Shown: positions 17,238-26,474, numbered from the stretch's first letter. The stretch: 63,334 nt of DNA from Paracoccus versutus (GCF_000763885.1 NZ_JRKO01000036.1:1-63334); one strand, 5' to 3'. Notes: generated from the letters alone by a model not told the origin. Translations and numbers: made by a program.

Positions 17238-17957
17238 TCAGTATGTCGACTTCAGGAACTCGGCGATCTCGTCGTCGACCAGTTCGATGCCGTAGAAGTT
17301 GCGATAGAAACGCCGGGTTTCCTCGCGCATGTCGATATCGGCAAAGGCGTCCGGATAGAGCGTGCTGGCCGGCTAGAGGAATTGAAGCGCTTCTTCCGAG
17401 GTTCCCCGGCACCACCAGAACAGCCCGCGCGGATTGGCGTAGACCCGGCCCTCGCGCACCGCCTTGACGTTGCGCCATTGCGGCCTGGTGCGGATTTCCT
17501 CGGCGTCCTCGGCATTCATCGAGATGATGACATCGGGGTTTCCGGCGATGATATCCTCAAGCGAGGCAATGCCCGAGGCATAAGGCATGTCTCCGAACCA
17601 GCTTTCCGCGATATTGATCGCCCCGCCCAGATCCATCCAGTCCTGGTTCAGCGACGGTCGTCCCGAGGTCGAAAGCGGCGCGCCCGAGGCCAGGTAGACC
17701 CTTACGCGCCGATCAGGCGGGATGCCTTCCAGCCGCTCGGCGACGCGGCGGCGGTTGTCGTCGAAATAGCCTTGGTATCTCCTGGCGACTTCAAGCGCAT
17801 CCGGCCCAAGCATTTCGCCGGTGATCAACACGCGCTCGACCAGCGCGTCGATGGAATTGCTGCGAAAGGACGCCACGGCGATGCCCGCCACCCGAAGCTG
17901 CCTGGAAACAGCGTCGGGTAACGCACGCGAGGAAAACAGGATGTCCGGCTTCATACA
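17238..17957 (-). pseudogene. Siderophore/iron ABC transporter substrate-binding protein, truncated with nonsense codon
   Basis: The reading MKPDILFSSRALPDAVSRQL to EEALQFL is the C-terminal two-thirds of a FecB-type binding protein (LNQDWMDLGGAINIAE, GNPDVIISMNAEDAEE). An in-frame TAG at 17373-17375 stands where relatives normally have Trp. The last 44 residues (TLYPDAFADIDMREETRRF to the TGA at 17238-17240) follow in the same frame. The signal peptide and first lobe are missing; the sequence joins an ATPase fragment directly near 17957. Confidence 0.82.
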
Positions 17958-18147
17958 GAGAGACGCTGCCGCGCGCCGGCCGCAGCAGCTTCAGCATAAG
18001 CCGCAGCAGCGTCGATTTCCCCACCCCGTTCGCGCCCAATATGGCGACGATCTCGGCCTCGCGGATAGCGGGTTCGACGTCCGACAGGATGACGCGCCGG
18101 TCGCGGTCGAAACCCAGACCCTGCGCAGAGATGACGACCCTGCTCAT
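17958..18147 (-). pseudogene. FecE-type ATPase, N-terminal fragment
   Basis: About 62 residues of an iron-siderophore ABC ATPase with Walker A GANGVGKSTLL, then LLRPARGSVSL. The gene then runs out of frame into the binding-protein remnant. Signature motif, Walker B and H-loop are all deleted. Its start overlaps the permease fragment by four bases, so the original operon order permease-ATPase-binding protein is preserved around a deletion. Confidence 0.8.
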
Positions 18148-18515
18148 GTCCAGCCCCGGCGGACGCGCGACAGGACGAGGACGAAGATCGGGATGCCGAG
18201 GATCTCGGTGACAATGCCGATGGGGATCTCGATACCCGAAAGCGACCGCGCCAGGATGTCGGCACCGACCAGAAAGGACGCTCCCAGCAGGGCCGAAGCG
18301 GGGATCAGGCGCATGTTCATCGAACCGATCATCAGCCGCGCGATATGCGGGATGATCAGGCCGATCCAGCCGATGATGCCCACCATCGACACCGAGATCG
18401 CCGAGACCATCGTCGCAACGGCTATGACGGCATAGCGGATCAGCGCCACCGGAACGCCAAGCGTATGGGCCTCATCGTCGCCCATCGACATTGCGTCCAG
18501 CGCGCGGCCCAGCAT
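18144..18515 (-). pseudogene. FecCD-type permease, C-terminal fragment
   Basis: About 123 residues: LGRALDAMSMGDDEAHTLGV, then GIIGWIGLIIPHIARLMIGS and PIGIVTEILGIPIFVLVL, the last third of a FecCD permease. The sequence begins abruptly near 18515 where it is joined to a TonB-receptor fragment. Half the membrane segments are missing, so it cannot work as a permease. Confidence 0.82.
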
Positions 18516-18935
18516 TCAGACGATCAGGATAGACATTGTTCTCGCCGGTGAAAGGGAAGGGTCGCTCGATACGGAACACCGCCACCAAAGCATCCAGGCC
18601 GCCTAGGTCGGCCTTGACCCCAGCCTCGACCTGCTTGCTGTGCTCGGGTGCGGGCACCTGTCCGGCGTTCGCGGCCGTGGTCGGCGCGATACCGCCGCTT
18701 TGCAGCGAGTCGGCATCGGTGGCGACGCTCGCGACAGGTTTGTAGGTCAGCGCCACGCTGGAGCTGAAGCCACTCTTGCTGTATCTCTGCGTGACCGTGC
18801 CGGTCTCGTCATAATTCTTGACGTCGAACCATGTGTAGCTGCCCGACAGGATGGCCGACCACCGTTCGTTGAAGGTGATGCTGTCACCCAGCACCAGGCT
18901 TTGCGATCTGTTGCTGAAGGATCTGTAGCGCGGCC
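18516..18935 (-). pseudogene. TonB-dependent siderophore receptor, C-terminal barrel fragment
   Basis: About 140 residues of an outer-membrane barrel: LVLGDSITFNERWSAILSGS, SSVALTYKPVASVATDADSL and APEHSKQVEAGVKADLGG, typical of TonB-dependent siderophore receptors. Both ends are cut: the 5' side joins a truncated traG near 18935 and the 3' side joins the permease fragment near 18515. The usual TonB box and plug domain are absent. Confidence 0.78.
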
Positions 18936-20099
18936 CCGCCGCCCGAGCTGGTTGAGGACCAGCCGGATCAGCGGCTTGGTGCGCGAGATGTCCGAGGGCG
19001 GGACGACGCGGTAGAGCGTCGAGGGAACGTCGCCCGCGATCAGCTCGGCGATGCGCCAGTCGCAGTGGCTGGTGACCTGGGCGACGACCGGATCGCGATA
19101 GAGGCCGAGAAACGACATTGCCGTGCTCAGCACGCCGGAGCGTTCGTTCTCGGACTTATTCAGCAGTTCCCGCGCGGCGCTGGCGATGACCGGATGCGGG
19201 CCTGCCTCGCCCAGATGCGGGGTATTCATCATCGCCGCCAGCGTCGCCTCGATCGAGCGCCGCGGATCGGAGAGGAAGGCCGCGACGCGGGCGAGTGTCT
19301 TGCCTTCCTCGGCATAGAGCACATGCAGGATGACGCCGACCAGCAGGGCGTGGCTGGTCTTTTCCCAATGGTTGCGCTTTTCCAGCGAGCCTGCGGGATC
19401 GACCAGGATGTCGGCGATGTTCTGGACGTCGCGGACCTCCCATTCGCCGCGCCGCACCTCCAGCAGCGGATTGTAGGCGGCGGACCGGGCATTGGTCGGA
19501 TCGAAGAGCAGCACCCGGCCATGCCTGGCCCGGAACCCGGCGGTGAGCTGCCAGTTCTCGCCCTTGATGTCGTGGACGATGGCCGAGCCCGGCCAGGTCA
19601 GCAGCGTCGGCACCACCAGCCCGACGCCCTTGCCGGAGCGGGTGGGGGCGAAGCAGAGCACATGCTCGGCGCCGTCATGGCGCAGATAGTCCTCGCCCAG
19701 CTTGCCCAGCACCACGCCGTCCGGCCCGAGCAGCCCGGCTTCGCGGACCTCGTCCGGCTTCGCCCATCGGGCCGAACCATAGGTCTCGACGTCTTCGGCC
19801 TCGCGGGCGCGCCAGACCGACATCAGGATGGCGATGCCGATGGCCAGAAACCCGCCCGAGGCCGCGATGATGCCGCCGATGTTGAAGGTGGTCGGGGCGT
19901 AGGCATCATAAAAATACCACCACCAGAAGAAGGCCGGCGGGTAATAGACCGGGATGCCCCAGATCTCGAACCAAGCTGGGCCAAGCTGCGATTGGAAGCC
20001 GAGGCTCCAGGCCACGTATTGCGTTGCCGCCCAGATGAAGGTGAGCACGATCAGGAAGACCACGCCGATCTGGCCCCAAAGGATCTTCGTGCCGGACAA
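18936..20099 (-). pseudogene. traG: Conjugal transfer coupling protein TraG/VirD4, C-terminally truncated (copy 1)
   Basis: About 388 residues of a type IV coupling protein. Two N-terminal membrane segments occur around residues 11-30 and 75-95, Walker A PTRSGKGVG is at 152-160, and TSHALLVGVILHVLYAEE and ISRTKPLIRLVLNQLGRR lie further on. The protein breaks off just after the last motif at about 18936, where sequence changes to the TonB-receptor fragment, so the Walker B half and the C-terminus are lost. A second, longer copy of similar sequence lies at 57706-59418. Confidence 0.9.
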
Positions 20100-20299
20100 G
20101 GTGGTTCCAGCCTCCCTGCAGGTATCCGATGCAATGAGAAAAACCCGCCTGTCGCGGGATTCAACGGCTATGCTTGGGCTGATCGCAGTTCAGCGTAGGG
20201 AAGCGTAAAAATACCGGCAGGCTGCCGCGGGCAGGTTCCGTGCAATACATCGTAATCGGCACCGAATGATGCTACATTGGATGCGTCACTTTCGGAAAC

Positions 20300-20500
20300 A
20301 TGGCCATGCGCACGACCCTGAACCTCGATGACGAGTTGCTCCAGCAGGCCCGCGAGCTCACCGGCATCGGCGAGAAGGCCGTTCTGGTGCGCGAGGGGCT
20401 GAAGGCCCTGATCGAGCGCGAGAGCGCCCGGCGGCTCGCCCTGCTCGGCGGCACCGACGAGCGGGCCTCGGTGGCCCCGCGGCGGCAGCCGGCGCCGTGA
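20300..20500 (+). CDS. vapB: VapB-type antitoxin
   Basis: A 66-residue protein: RTTLNLDDELLQQARELTGI is a short beta-strand and helix DNA-binding motif of the VapB (RHH-like, PF09957) type, followed by AVLVREGLKALIERESARRL and a flexible C-terminal tail that would embrace the toxin. The stop overlaps the toxin start by four bases, the usual arrangement for vapBC, and the pair should autorepress its promoter. Confidence 0.88.
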   Translation: MAMRTTLNLDDELLQQARELTGIGEKAVLVREGLKALIERESARRLALLGGTDERASVAPRRQPAP

Positions 20501-20862
20501 TCCTCGTCGACACCTCGATCTGGATCGACCATCTACGCGCGGGCGATACGGAACTGGTCGATCTCCTGAACGCCGAACAGGTGCTGGCGCATCCCTTCAT
20601 CATCGGCGAGTTGGCGCTCGGCAGCCTCAAGGACCGGGAAACCGTCATCGCCGCGATGCAGGGCCTGCCGCAGGCGCCCGTGGCCAGCCATGCCGAGGTG
20701 ATGGCATTGATCGACGCGCGGCGGCTTTTCAGCCTCGGCATCGGCTATGTCGATGCGCATCTGATCGCCGCCACCCTGCTCGCCCCCGGCACCACGCTCT
20801 GGACCCGCGACCGTCGCCTGAGCGCGGCAGCAAAACACATCGACTTTCCTCCGAAAGGATGA
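20497..20862 (+). CDS. vapC: VapC-type PIN-domain toxin ribonuclease
   Basis: A 121-residue PIN domain. The acidic catalytic residues are visible in ILVDTSIWIDHL (Asp at position 4), in FIIGELALGSLKDRE (Glu), in GIGYVDAHLIAA (Asp) and in TLWTRDRRL (Asp). It cleaves RNA, commonly initiator tRNA, when the antitoxin is degraded. Overlap with vapB by ATGA-type junction supports co-translation. The module is intact and could stabilise the surrounding element. Confidence 0.9.
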   Translation: MILVDTSIWIDHLRAGDTELVDLLNAEQVLAHPFIIGELALGSLKDRETVIAAMQGLPQAPVASHAEVMALIDARRLFSLGIGYVDAHLIAATLLAPGTTLWTRDRRLSAAAKHIDFPPKG

Positions 20863-20865
20863 CCC

Positions 20866-21399
20866 ATGTCCCTGATCGACTCCGCCCGTTCGCTGCTTCT
20901 GCTCATCGACTTCCAGGCCCGCCTGATGCCTGCCATTCATGAGGCCGAAGCTGCCCTGCGCAATGCCGGCCGGCTTCTGGAAGCAGCCGGGATGCTGGAT
21001 GTTCCAAGCCTGCTGACCGAGCAGAACCCGAAAGGTCTTGGCCCGACCGTCGGGCAATTGCCGGTCGGCGATGCCCCGGTGGTGGCGAAGCAATCCTTCG
21101 GGGCCTGTGGCAAGGAAGGTTTCGCGGATCGCATTCCTGCGAATGCGCAGGTGATCGTCGCAGGCTGGGAAGCGCATGTCTGCGTGTTGCAGACGGTGCT
21201 GGGACTGCTGGAAACTGGGCATCAGGTCCATGTGGTGCGCGATGCGATCGGATCGCGGCAGCCGGAAAGCAAGGAAACCGCGATCCGCCGGATGGAGCGC
21301 CACGGGGCCGAGATCGTCACCACGGAGATGGTGCTGTTCGAGTGGCTGCGCACGGCGGCGCATCCCCGATTCCGAGAGGTGGCGGCACTGATCCGATAG
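20866..21399 (+). CDS. Isochorismatase-family cysteine hydrolase
   Basis: A 177-residue protein of the isochorismatase-like fold. The catalytic Asp is in LLLLIDFQARLMPAI, Lys in VVAKQSFGAC and the nucleophilic Cys in VAGWEAHVCVLQTVLGLL. It resembles YcaC-type hydrolases of unknown substrate. It begins four bases after vapC, so it probably shares the vapBC transcript, although no functional link to the toxin is known. Confidence 0.85.
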   Translation: MSLIDSARSLLLLIDFQARLMPAIHEAEAALRNAGRLLEAAGMLDVPSLLTEQNPKGLGPTVGQLPVGDAPVVAKQSFGACGKEGFADRIPANAQVIVAGWEAHVCVLQTVLGLLETGHQVHVVRDAIGSRQPESKETAIRRMERHGAEIVTTEMVLFEWLRTAAHPRFREVAALIR

Positions 21400-21474
21400 G
21401 AAGTCGGTTGGGCGGGCCGCGATGCCACCCGGGGTCGGCAACGTCGTTTTCTGAAACCATCCATGAGGGAACCA

Positions 21475-21804
21475 ATGCCGGACTACGGATCGAACCAGAC
21501 CGGGACGCTGGAAACCATCACATCCGCGCATCGCGCCCTGGCCATCCTCCGTGCCCTTTCGCGGTCACCTTGCGGGAAAAGCAACGAGGAAATCCTGTCG
21601 TCCTGGCTGGACCAACTCGGAATGCCATCCAGTCGCGTAACGTTGAGGGATTGTCTTGATCACCTCGCGGCGCGCGGGCTGATCGCAATATCGCAGGTAC
21701 AGGATCTGAAAGTTGCCGAAATCACCCGGCATGGGCAGGAGGTCGGGGACGGCCTCGCCGTCATCGAAGGCATAGCCAGGCTGGGCGTCGACTGCCCCTA
21801 CTGA
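21475..21804 (+). CDS. Mu-like phage helix-turn-helix protein (VpaChn25_0724-like)
   Basis: A 109-residue protein with SAHRALAILRALSRSP, then a winged-helix-like part MPSSRVTLRDCLDHLAARGL and VAEITRHGQEVGDGLAVIEG with a PY end. This pattern (start helix, helix-turn-helix, RG-E-A-G tail) matches a small DNA-binding protein found in the middle-gene region of Mu-like phages. GAGGGA before ATG 21475 supports this start. No other Mu genes are seen nearby, so it is likely a phage leftover. Confidence 0.55.
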   Translation: MPDYGSNQTGTLETITSAHRALAILRALSRSPCGKSNEEILSSWLDQLGMPSSRVTLRDCLDHLAARGLIAISQVQDLKVAEITRHGQEVGDGLAVIEGIARLGVDCPY

Positions 21805-21810
21805 TCACCG

Positions 21811-23582
21811 TCACAGCCCGAGTCCGCGCTTGCGGCCGAAGGACCAGTCCACGCCGCCATCGCCGCGGGCCTTGCCGGAGACATGGCGGCCGCGATAGCG
21901 CTCCAGCGACGGCGTCCAGGGCACCAGCCTGAAGCTGAATCCGTCGTCGATCATGGCGAAGCGCCCCGAGGCCAGGAGGAAGCGGCGCCGATAGGTGCCG
22001 GTGAGATGCTCGCCGGCCACCGCCCGATCAAAGGGCAGGCCGGTCTCGGCCGCGAGCTTCTCGCCGAGCGCCTGGACCTCGCGGTCGCGCGGGCGATTGA
22101 GCAGGTTGCGGACGAAGACCACGCGGCTTCCCTGGCGCTGGGCGAGACCCTGTTCGACCAGGTATTCGGCCCGCTGCTTCATGGCCTGCCGCAGTTCGAC
22201 CCCGAAGCCGCCCTCGCCAAGCGCGACGGGGGTGCGGGCAAGGGCCTGGCGGTCGAGCCAGGTGGCACCCGTGGCGGTCGCCTGCGCCCGGATATCGAGA
22301 TCAGAGCGCACCGCCGGCGCCACGCGCCGCCGGCCATTGGCATCGTCGAACTTGCGCAGCTCGACGATGGAGCCCGGCATGCTGTCGCCGGCGGCATCGA
22401 GATCGGGCAGACGGATGTGATCGCTGCGCCCGTCGACGCCGTCGACCACGGCCTAGGCGGTGCCCTTCAGCTCGTCGTCGAGTCCGCGCTCGGACAGCCG
22501 GCCGAGAACTGGATCGTCGAGGCTCTCGCCGGCCAGCACATAGCTGGCGCTGCCGCGCTCGATGCCGCGTTCGCTGAGGCCGCGATGGATGCGCTTGATG
22601 ATGTCGCCGCGCAGGCCCATCTCCCGCAGCACCGCCCGGGCGATCTCGGTCAGCACCCATTGGCCGGGGCCGAGCTGCTCGGCGAGGCCGAGGGTCTCGA
22701 GCTTGCGCAACCGGGTGACCTTGAAGTTCGCATAGGCGTCGGGCTGCCGGTCCGGATGCGGGGCGAGGTCGATGATGTCGCCGCGCGCGGCATCCCGGAC
22801 CAGCTGGCGGTCGAGCGCGGTCCAGCGTTCGGCCTCGATCTGACGCACCAGGTTGCGGCGGATCTCGTGGTCATGGCGCGGCCCCAGTTCCTGGGTGTGA
22901 TCAGGTCCTGTGCCCGGCCGCGCAGCCCTTCGCGGATATAGTCGCGCGAGATGACCAGATCCTTGCCGTCATCCGCCCGTCCCCGCAGGATGACATGGAC
23001 ATGGGGATTGTCGGTGTTCCAGTGATCGACGGCGATCCAGTCCAAATCCGTGCCGAGGTCCTTTTCCACCTGCGTCATGAAGTCCCGGGTGAACCGCTTC
23101 AGGTCGGCCATGTCGGCGGCATCCTCCGGCGAGACGATGAAGCGGAAATGGTGCCGGTCGTCCTGGCAGTGCTCGGCGAAGGCGGGATCGTCGGCATCAT
23201 CGCTGCGGGCGTGGGACATCAGCCCGCCGCTGTCGTCGCGGCGGACGCCCTCGCGCTGGAGATAGGCGAGATGGGCCGTCATCGGCGCCGAGCGGAAGGA
23301 CCGGCCCCTGTGCCGGACCACCCGCGCCTTCACCACCACCCGGCGTTGCGGCGAGAACAGACGCGAGCGGCCAAAGCCCGCCCGTCCGCGCCCAAAGGTC
23401 GAGTGGCCGGTGCGGACGGATCGCCCCGAGGACGACGATTCCCCGGCCGATCCCGACTTTCGGACCGGCCCGGCCTTCCGCGCCGCGCGCAGCACTTGAT
23501 TGACGAAGCTGCCGCTGCGGGGCGCCGGGGTCGAGCGCGGCCTGCCCGGGCGGATGCGGAACTCGCGGTCGTCATGGCTCAT
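21811..23582 (-). pseudogene. Conjugative relaxase (VirD2-like, DUF3363), broken by frameshift and amber codon
   Basis: N-terminal part: MSHDDREFRIRPGRPRS, then HHFRFIVSPEDAADM and the HUH motif DHWNTDNPHVHVIL, which binds metal and nicks oriT in trans. A one-base loss near 22904 shifts the frame after AQDLITP; the correct continuation (RHDHEIRRNLVRQIEAERW) lies in the next frame. A second break is TAG 22453-22455, after which the same frame goes on (VVDGVDGRSDHIRLPDLD) with the DUF3363 C-terminus. Restored length would be about 590 residues. It reads away from a hairpin region that may be oriT. Confidence 0.85.
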
Positions 23583-23749
23583 GACAACCCTCCCTGCCCC
23601 GCGATCCGCGCAACAGTGCCGAAATCGGCGCTGAAATCGCGGCGAAGCCCCCAAAAAGCGGCATGGCCGCCGACCGACTGGCCCCGGAAAAGACCCGCCA
23701 TGTCAATAGCGTAGGTCTGACGGGCCGGGGCCTTTATCCTGCCTCTCCA

Positions 23750-23788
23750 AGCCGGGGGGCGCGGTCCGCAGGGCCGCGCCCCCCGGCT
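23750..23788. repeat. 15-bp perfect hairpin upstream of relaxase, possible oriT or terminator
   Basis: The arms GCCGGGGGGCGCGG (23751-23764) and its exact complement (23774-23787), extended by one A-T pair, enclose a nine-base loop. No T-run follows in either direction, so a plain terminator is uncertain. It sits in the 248-base gap between the relaxase start and the end of the methyltransferase gene; oriT is often directly upstream of the relaxase gene. Confidence 0.55.
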
Positions 23789-23830
23789 CTACGCTAAAAC
23801 CGCCCATGCTACGATCTGACGAAAAAAAGA

Positions 23831-24412
23831 TCATGACGTGCTCCTCGGAAGGGCACGCCCCCGGCGGGTGCTGTCCAATAGCGCCCAATCGGGCATCGGA
23901 TCGTCCGGCAGGGTGAATTTCCGCTGCCAGCTATGCCAGGCTGCGGTGACCGCGCCGGTGCCGGGAAACAGGTCGTCGATTGCATCCTCGGGCCGCGCGG
24001 CGACCATTTCGAAGGCCCAGTGGCAGACGGCTTCCGGCTTGGTGCCGGTCAGCCCGCGGCGCAGGGTGATGCTTTCCTGGATCCAGTCGCGCAGCACCAG
24101 CCGCTTGCTGACCACGGGCTTGCGGGCGGGTTTGACGATCACCGGCTCCCAGGCCCAGGCGACGGGGACGTTGCGCTTGAAGGCGGCGAACCCCTTCACC
24201 CAGGCCATCCAGCGCGCGCCCGTCGGTTCGACCAGCGGGGCGAGCACGGCGAGGGAGCGCGGCGTCGCGGCGGCATGCAGGATCCAGCCGTCGTAGTCCC
24301 GCTGCAAACGTGCGATCAGCGCCGCATGATCGACCTCGCCAGCATAATCGGGACGGTCGCGGTAGAGATGCGCGCAGCCGATATAGGGCGGGTCTGCATA
24401 GGCGATCCTCAT
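23831..24412 (-). CDS. DNA adenine-methyltransferase-like protein
   Basis: A 193-residue protein with the catalytic motif YADPPY (5-10) at the very N-terminus and a C-terminal DDLFPGTGAVTAAW that resembles the AdoMet-binding FxGxG motif: the permuted order of small element-borne N6-adenine methyltransferases. AGGAGG eight bases before ATG 24412 decides the start. No restriction gene is adjacent. Such solitary genes ride on phages and integrative elements, where they may protect incoming DNA. No recognition sequence can be inferred. Confidence 0.75.
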   Translation of the reverse strand: MRIAYADPPYIGCAHLYRDRPDYAGEVDHAALIARLQRDYDGWILHAAATPRSLAVLAPLVEPTGARWMAWVKGFAAFKRNVPVAWAWEPVIVKPARKPVVSKRLVLRDWIQESITLRRGLTGTKPEAVCHWAFEMVAARPEDAIDDLFPGTGAVTAAWHSWQRKFTLPDDPMPDWALLDSTRRGRALPRSTS

Positions 24413-24461
24413 GGCTGCGGCCTCCTGTCTGTGCGGGCGAAGTAGCATTTGGAATGTTTTT

Positions 24462-24782
24462 TCATTGCACGGCTCCTGCATCGGAACGGCGCACGAACAG
24501 GCCCCCGGATTGCGGTGCGAGGGCGTCTGAAGCGGTGTCGGCCCGTTCGGCATGCGGTTCCGGATCGGCAGCCAATGCGCCATCGGACTGCGCAGGTTCT
24601 GCATCGGGCCAGCGCACGAACAGACCGCTGGGCTGGGGTAGTTCCGCATCCGGACCGCCGGTCATACTGCCGGCAAAGAGTGGCGCCTCCCGCCAGTCGG
24701 ACGGCGGCGTGGAGACCGAACCGATGGTCTGGTCGGCAACGCTGATCGTGGCGCCGGAGGCGAGTGCGGCATCGCATGTCAC
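24462..24782 (-). CDS. Hypothetical acidic protein with an internal repeat
   Basis: A 106-residue Ala-, Asp- and Pro-rich frame upstream of the methyltransferase. Two similar segments, PQPSGLFVRWPDAEPAQSDG and APQSGGLFVRRSDAGAVQ, form an internal repeat. No family recognised. A low-support frame upstream (24779-25060) overlaps it by four bases. The unusual repeat gives it more support than chance, but it could be non-coding. Confidence 0.35.
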   Translation of the reverse strand: MTCDAALASGATISVADQTIGSVSTPPSDWREAPLFAGSMTGGPDAELPQPSGLFVRWPDAEPAQSDGALAADPEPHAERADTASDALAPQSGGLFVRRSDAGAVQ

Positions 24783-25577
24783 CTGCCGAAGATTTCTTCC
24801 GATGCAGGCTCTGGCATGGCGGTTCCACCAGGTAGGCGAACCACCAGCTGGATGGATCCAGCAGCCCGTTCTAGGTCTTCAGTCCGGTCTTCAGCCGGAC
24901 CCGAGCCGATCCGGGCGATGCTCCCTGACGCATTCGGCGGCCAAAGTGACTTCCTGTTCTGCCGTATCGCCGGCGGGTGCCTGATCGCCGATGGTATGCG
25001 GAAAGGCGGGATTCCGAACGTGGCATCTGTTCCCGCCCCTTGCCCAGCCCAAGACAGCAAGGAGATCCGCGCGTGGTGCGCGGATCGAGACGAGCTGATA
25101 TCGTCCCCGGGGATCGACGCGGGCTTAATCCGCGCTCATCCCGGTGCCAACGGTTTTTCCATACTTTGCGTCCGCCCGGCACCTGCCTGCCGGTCAATGA
25201 GCAAGCGCAGCGCGTGCCGCGCGTCGTCATCCAGCCGCCCGCCGTGGTGGAACGGCATCGAAACCGATCAACGGGCGCAGGCAGCTGCTTAAATCGGCCG
25301 GAAATCTGTCCAACGATCGGGGGATAGCTCGCCTTGGCCTGCTCCCAATGACGGGTCCATCCTGCTTGTTGGGCGCTTTCCCAGCGCGGGCGACCTCACT
25401 GGCTCGGGGGCACCAATTCATAAATTATTTTTTCTATAATAATATATTTTATGGACATGACTTGCCTTCGGCTCTATGGCTGTTGGAAAGCCGACTCCCC
25501 TCGACGACCGGCCGAATGCAAACCGCGGCCCACTGTCGGCGACCGAGACCGAACGATCTGCATGAAGGGAGGAAATC
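24783..25577. other. Gap between mobility genes and catabolic island
   Basis: No firm gene. A weak reverse frame covers 24779-25060. A nine-base-pair hairpin with arms GATCCGCGC and GCGCGGATC lies at 25064-25086. The last 150 bases turn AT-rich and hold the promoter region of the dioxygenase operon with the AT palindrome at 25436-25452. Confidence 0.35.
25436..25452 (+). promoter_or_regulatory. AT-rich candidate operator of the dioxygenase operon
   Basis: The stretch ATAATAATATATTTTAT, read on the opposite strand, begins ATAAAATATAT, the same core as the site at 30281. It lies 125 bases upstream of the dioxygenase start in an otherwise GC-rich window. It is proposed as a binding site for the GntR/FCD regulator encoded at 30336-31007. 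Confidence 0.4.
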
Positions 25578-26474
25578 ATGCTCAAGCCTTATGCCCCCAA
25601 GGTGTTTCAACTGGGCTATGTCGGCGTGGATACGCCGGACCTCGCCCGCGCCCTCGACTATTACGGCGAAACCGTCGGCATGACCGAAACCGACCGCGGG
25701 GACGGCGCAAGCTACCTGTCGGTCGGCTACGAACATCACAACATCATCCTGCGCCAGACGGCGGCCAAGGGACTGGGCAACATCGGCCTGCAACTGAAGC
25801 CCGACAGCGATCTGGCCGCCCTGCGCAAGGAGGCGCAGAACCTGGGCCTGAAGGCCGAGATCAAGACCGACAGCCAGCCCGGCATCCGCGAGATGCTGGA
25901 GATCGAGGCGCCGGGCAAGATCGCCGTGCAGCTTTACACCGACATCGATACCCCGGCGCCGGGCTTCAAGCGCACCGGCATCGCGCCCCTGCGGCTGGGC
26001 CACGTGGCCATCATCAGTTCCGATGCCAAGCGGCTGATGGTCTTCATCGAGGATTTCCTGGGCTTTCGCTTTACCGACACGATCGAGGGCATCGCGAACT
26101 TCTACACCTGCAACCGCGATCATCATGTGTTGAACATCGTCGATGCCCCCGAGGACCGCATCCACCACATCGCTTTCCAGCTCAAGGGCAATGCCTCGCA
26201 CGCCATGGCCAGCGACGTGCTGCGCGAACGCGGGGTCAAGGTGGAATGGGGGCCGGCCCGCCACACCGCAGGCCATAACCTGGCCGGCTATCACTTCGAC
26301 CCCGACCGCGTGCTGATCGAGCTTTACACCGACATGGACGTCTACATCCCTGAACTCGACATGTGCGAGGCGCGGCCTTGGCACGAACATCTCCCAATGC
26401 GCCCGCGCAACTGGAAATTGAGCGAACTGTCCGCCTGGGGCACCGATTTCGAATTCAACCTCGCCCAGGCCTGA
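25578..26474 (+). CDS. VOC-family extradiol ring-cleavage dioxygenase (catechol 2,3-dioxygenase-like)
   Basis: A 298-residue protein with two VOC domains (about 10-125 and 137-255), the size of type I extradiol dioxygenases such as BphC. The Fe(II) ligands are visible in the second domain: His142 in RLGHVAII, His in DRIHHIAFQL (196/197) and Glu248 in VLIELYTDMD. The catalytic-histidine region reads ARHTAGHNLAGYHFDPD. It should open a dihydroxylated aromatic ring next to the diol. First gene of an operon with FAH hydrolase and BKACE. The exact aromatic substrate is unknown. Confidence 0.88.
   Translation: MLKPYAPKVFQLGYVGVDTPDLARALDYYGETVGMTETDRGDGASYLSVGYEHHNIILRQTAAKGLGNIGLQLKPDSDLAALRKEAQNLGLKAEIKTDSQPGIREMLEIEAPGKIAVQLYTDIDTPAPGFKRTGIAPLRLGHVAIISSDAKRLMVFIEDFLGFRFTDTIEGIANFYTCNRDHHVLNIVDAPEDRIHHIAFQLKGNASHAMASDVLRERGVKVEWGPARHTAGHNLAGYHFDPDRVLIELYTDMDVYIPELDMCEARPWHEHLPMRPRNWKLSELSAWGTDFEFNLAQA

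Noticed and set aside
24779..25060. A 93-residue reverse-strand protein upstream of the repeat-bearing frame
   Set aside because: Needs a TTG start, lacks a ribosome site and has no recognised family; the four-base overlap with the next frame is its only support.
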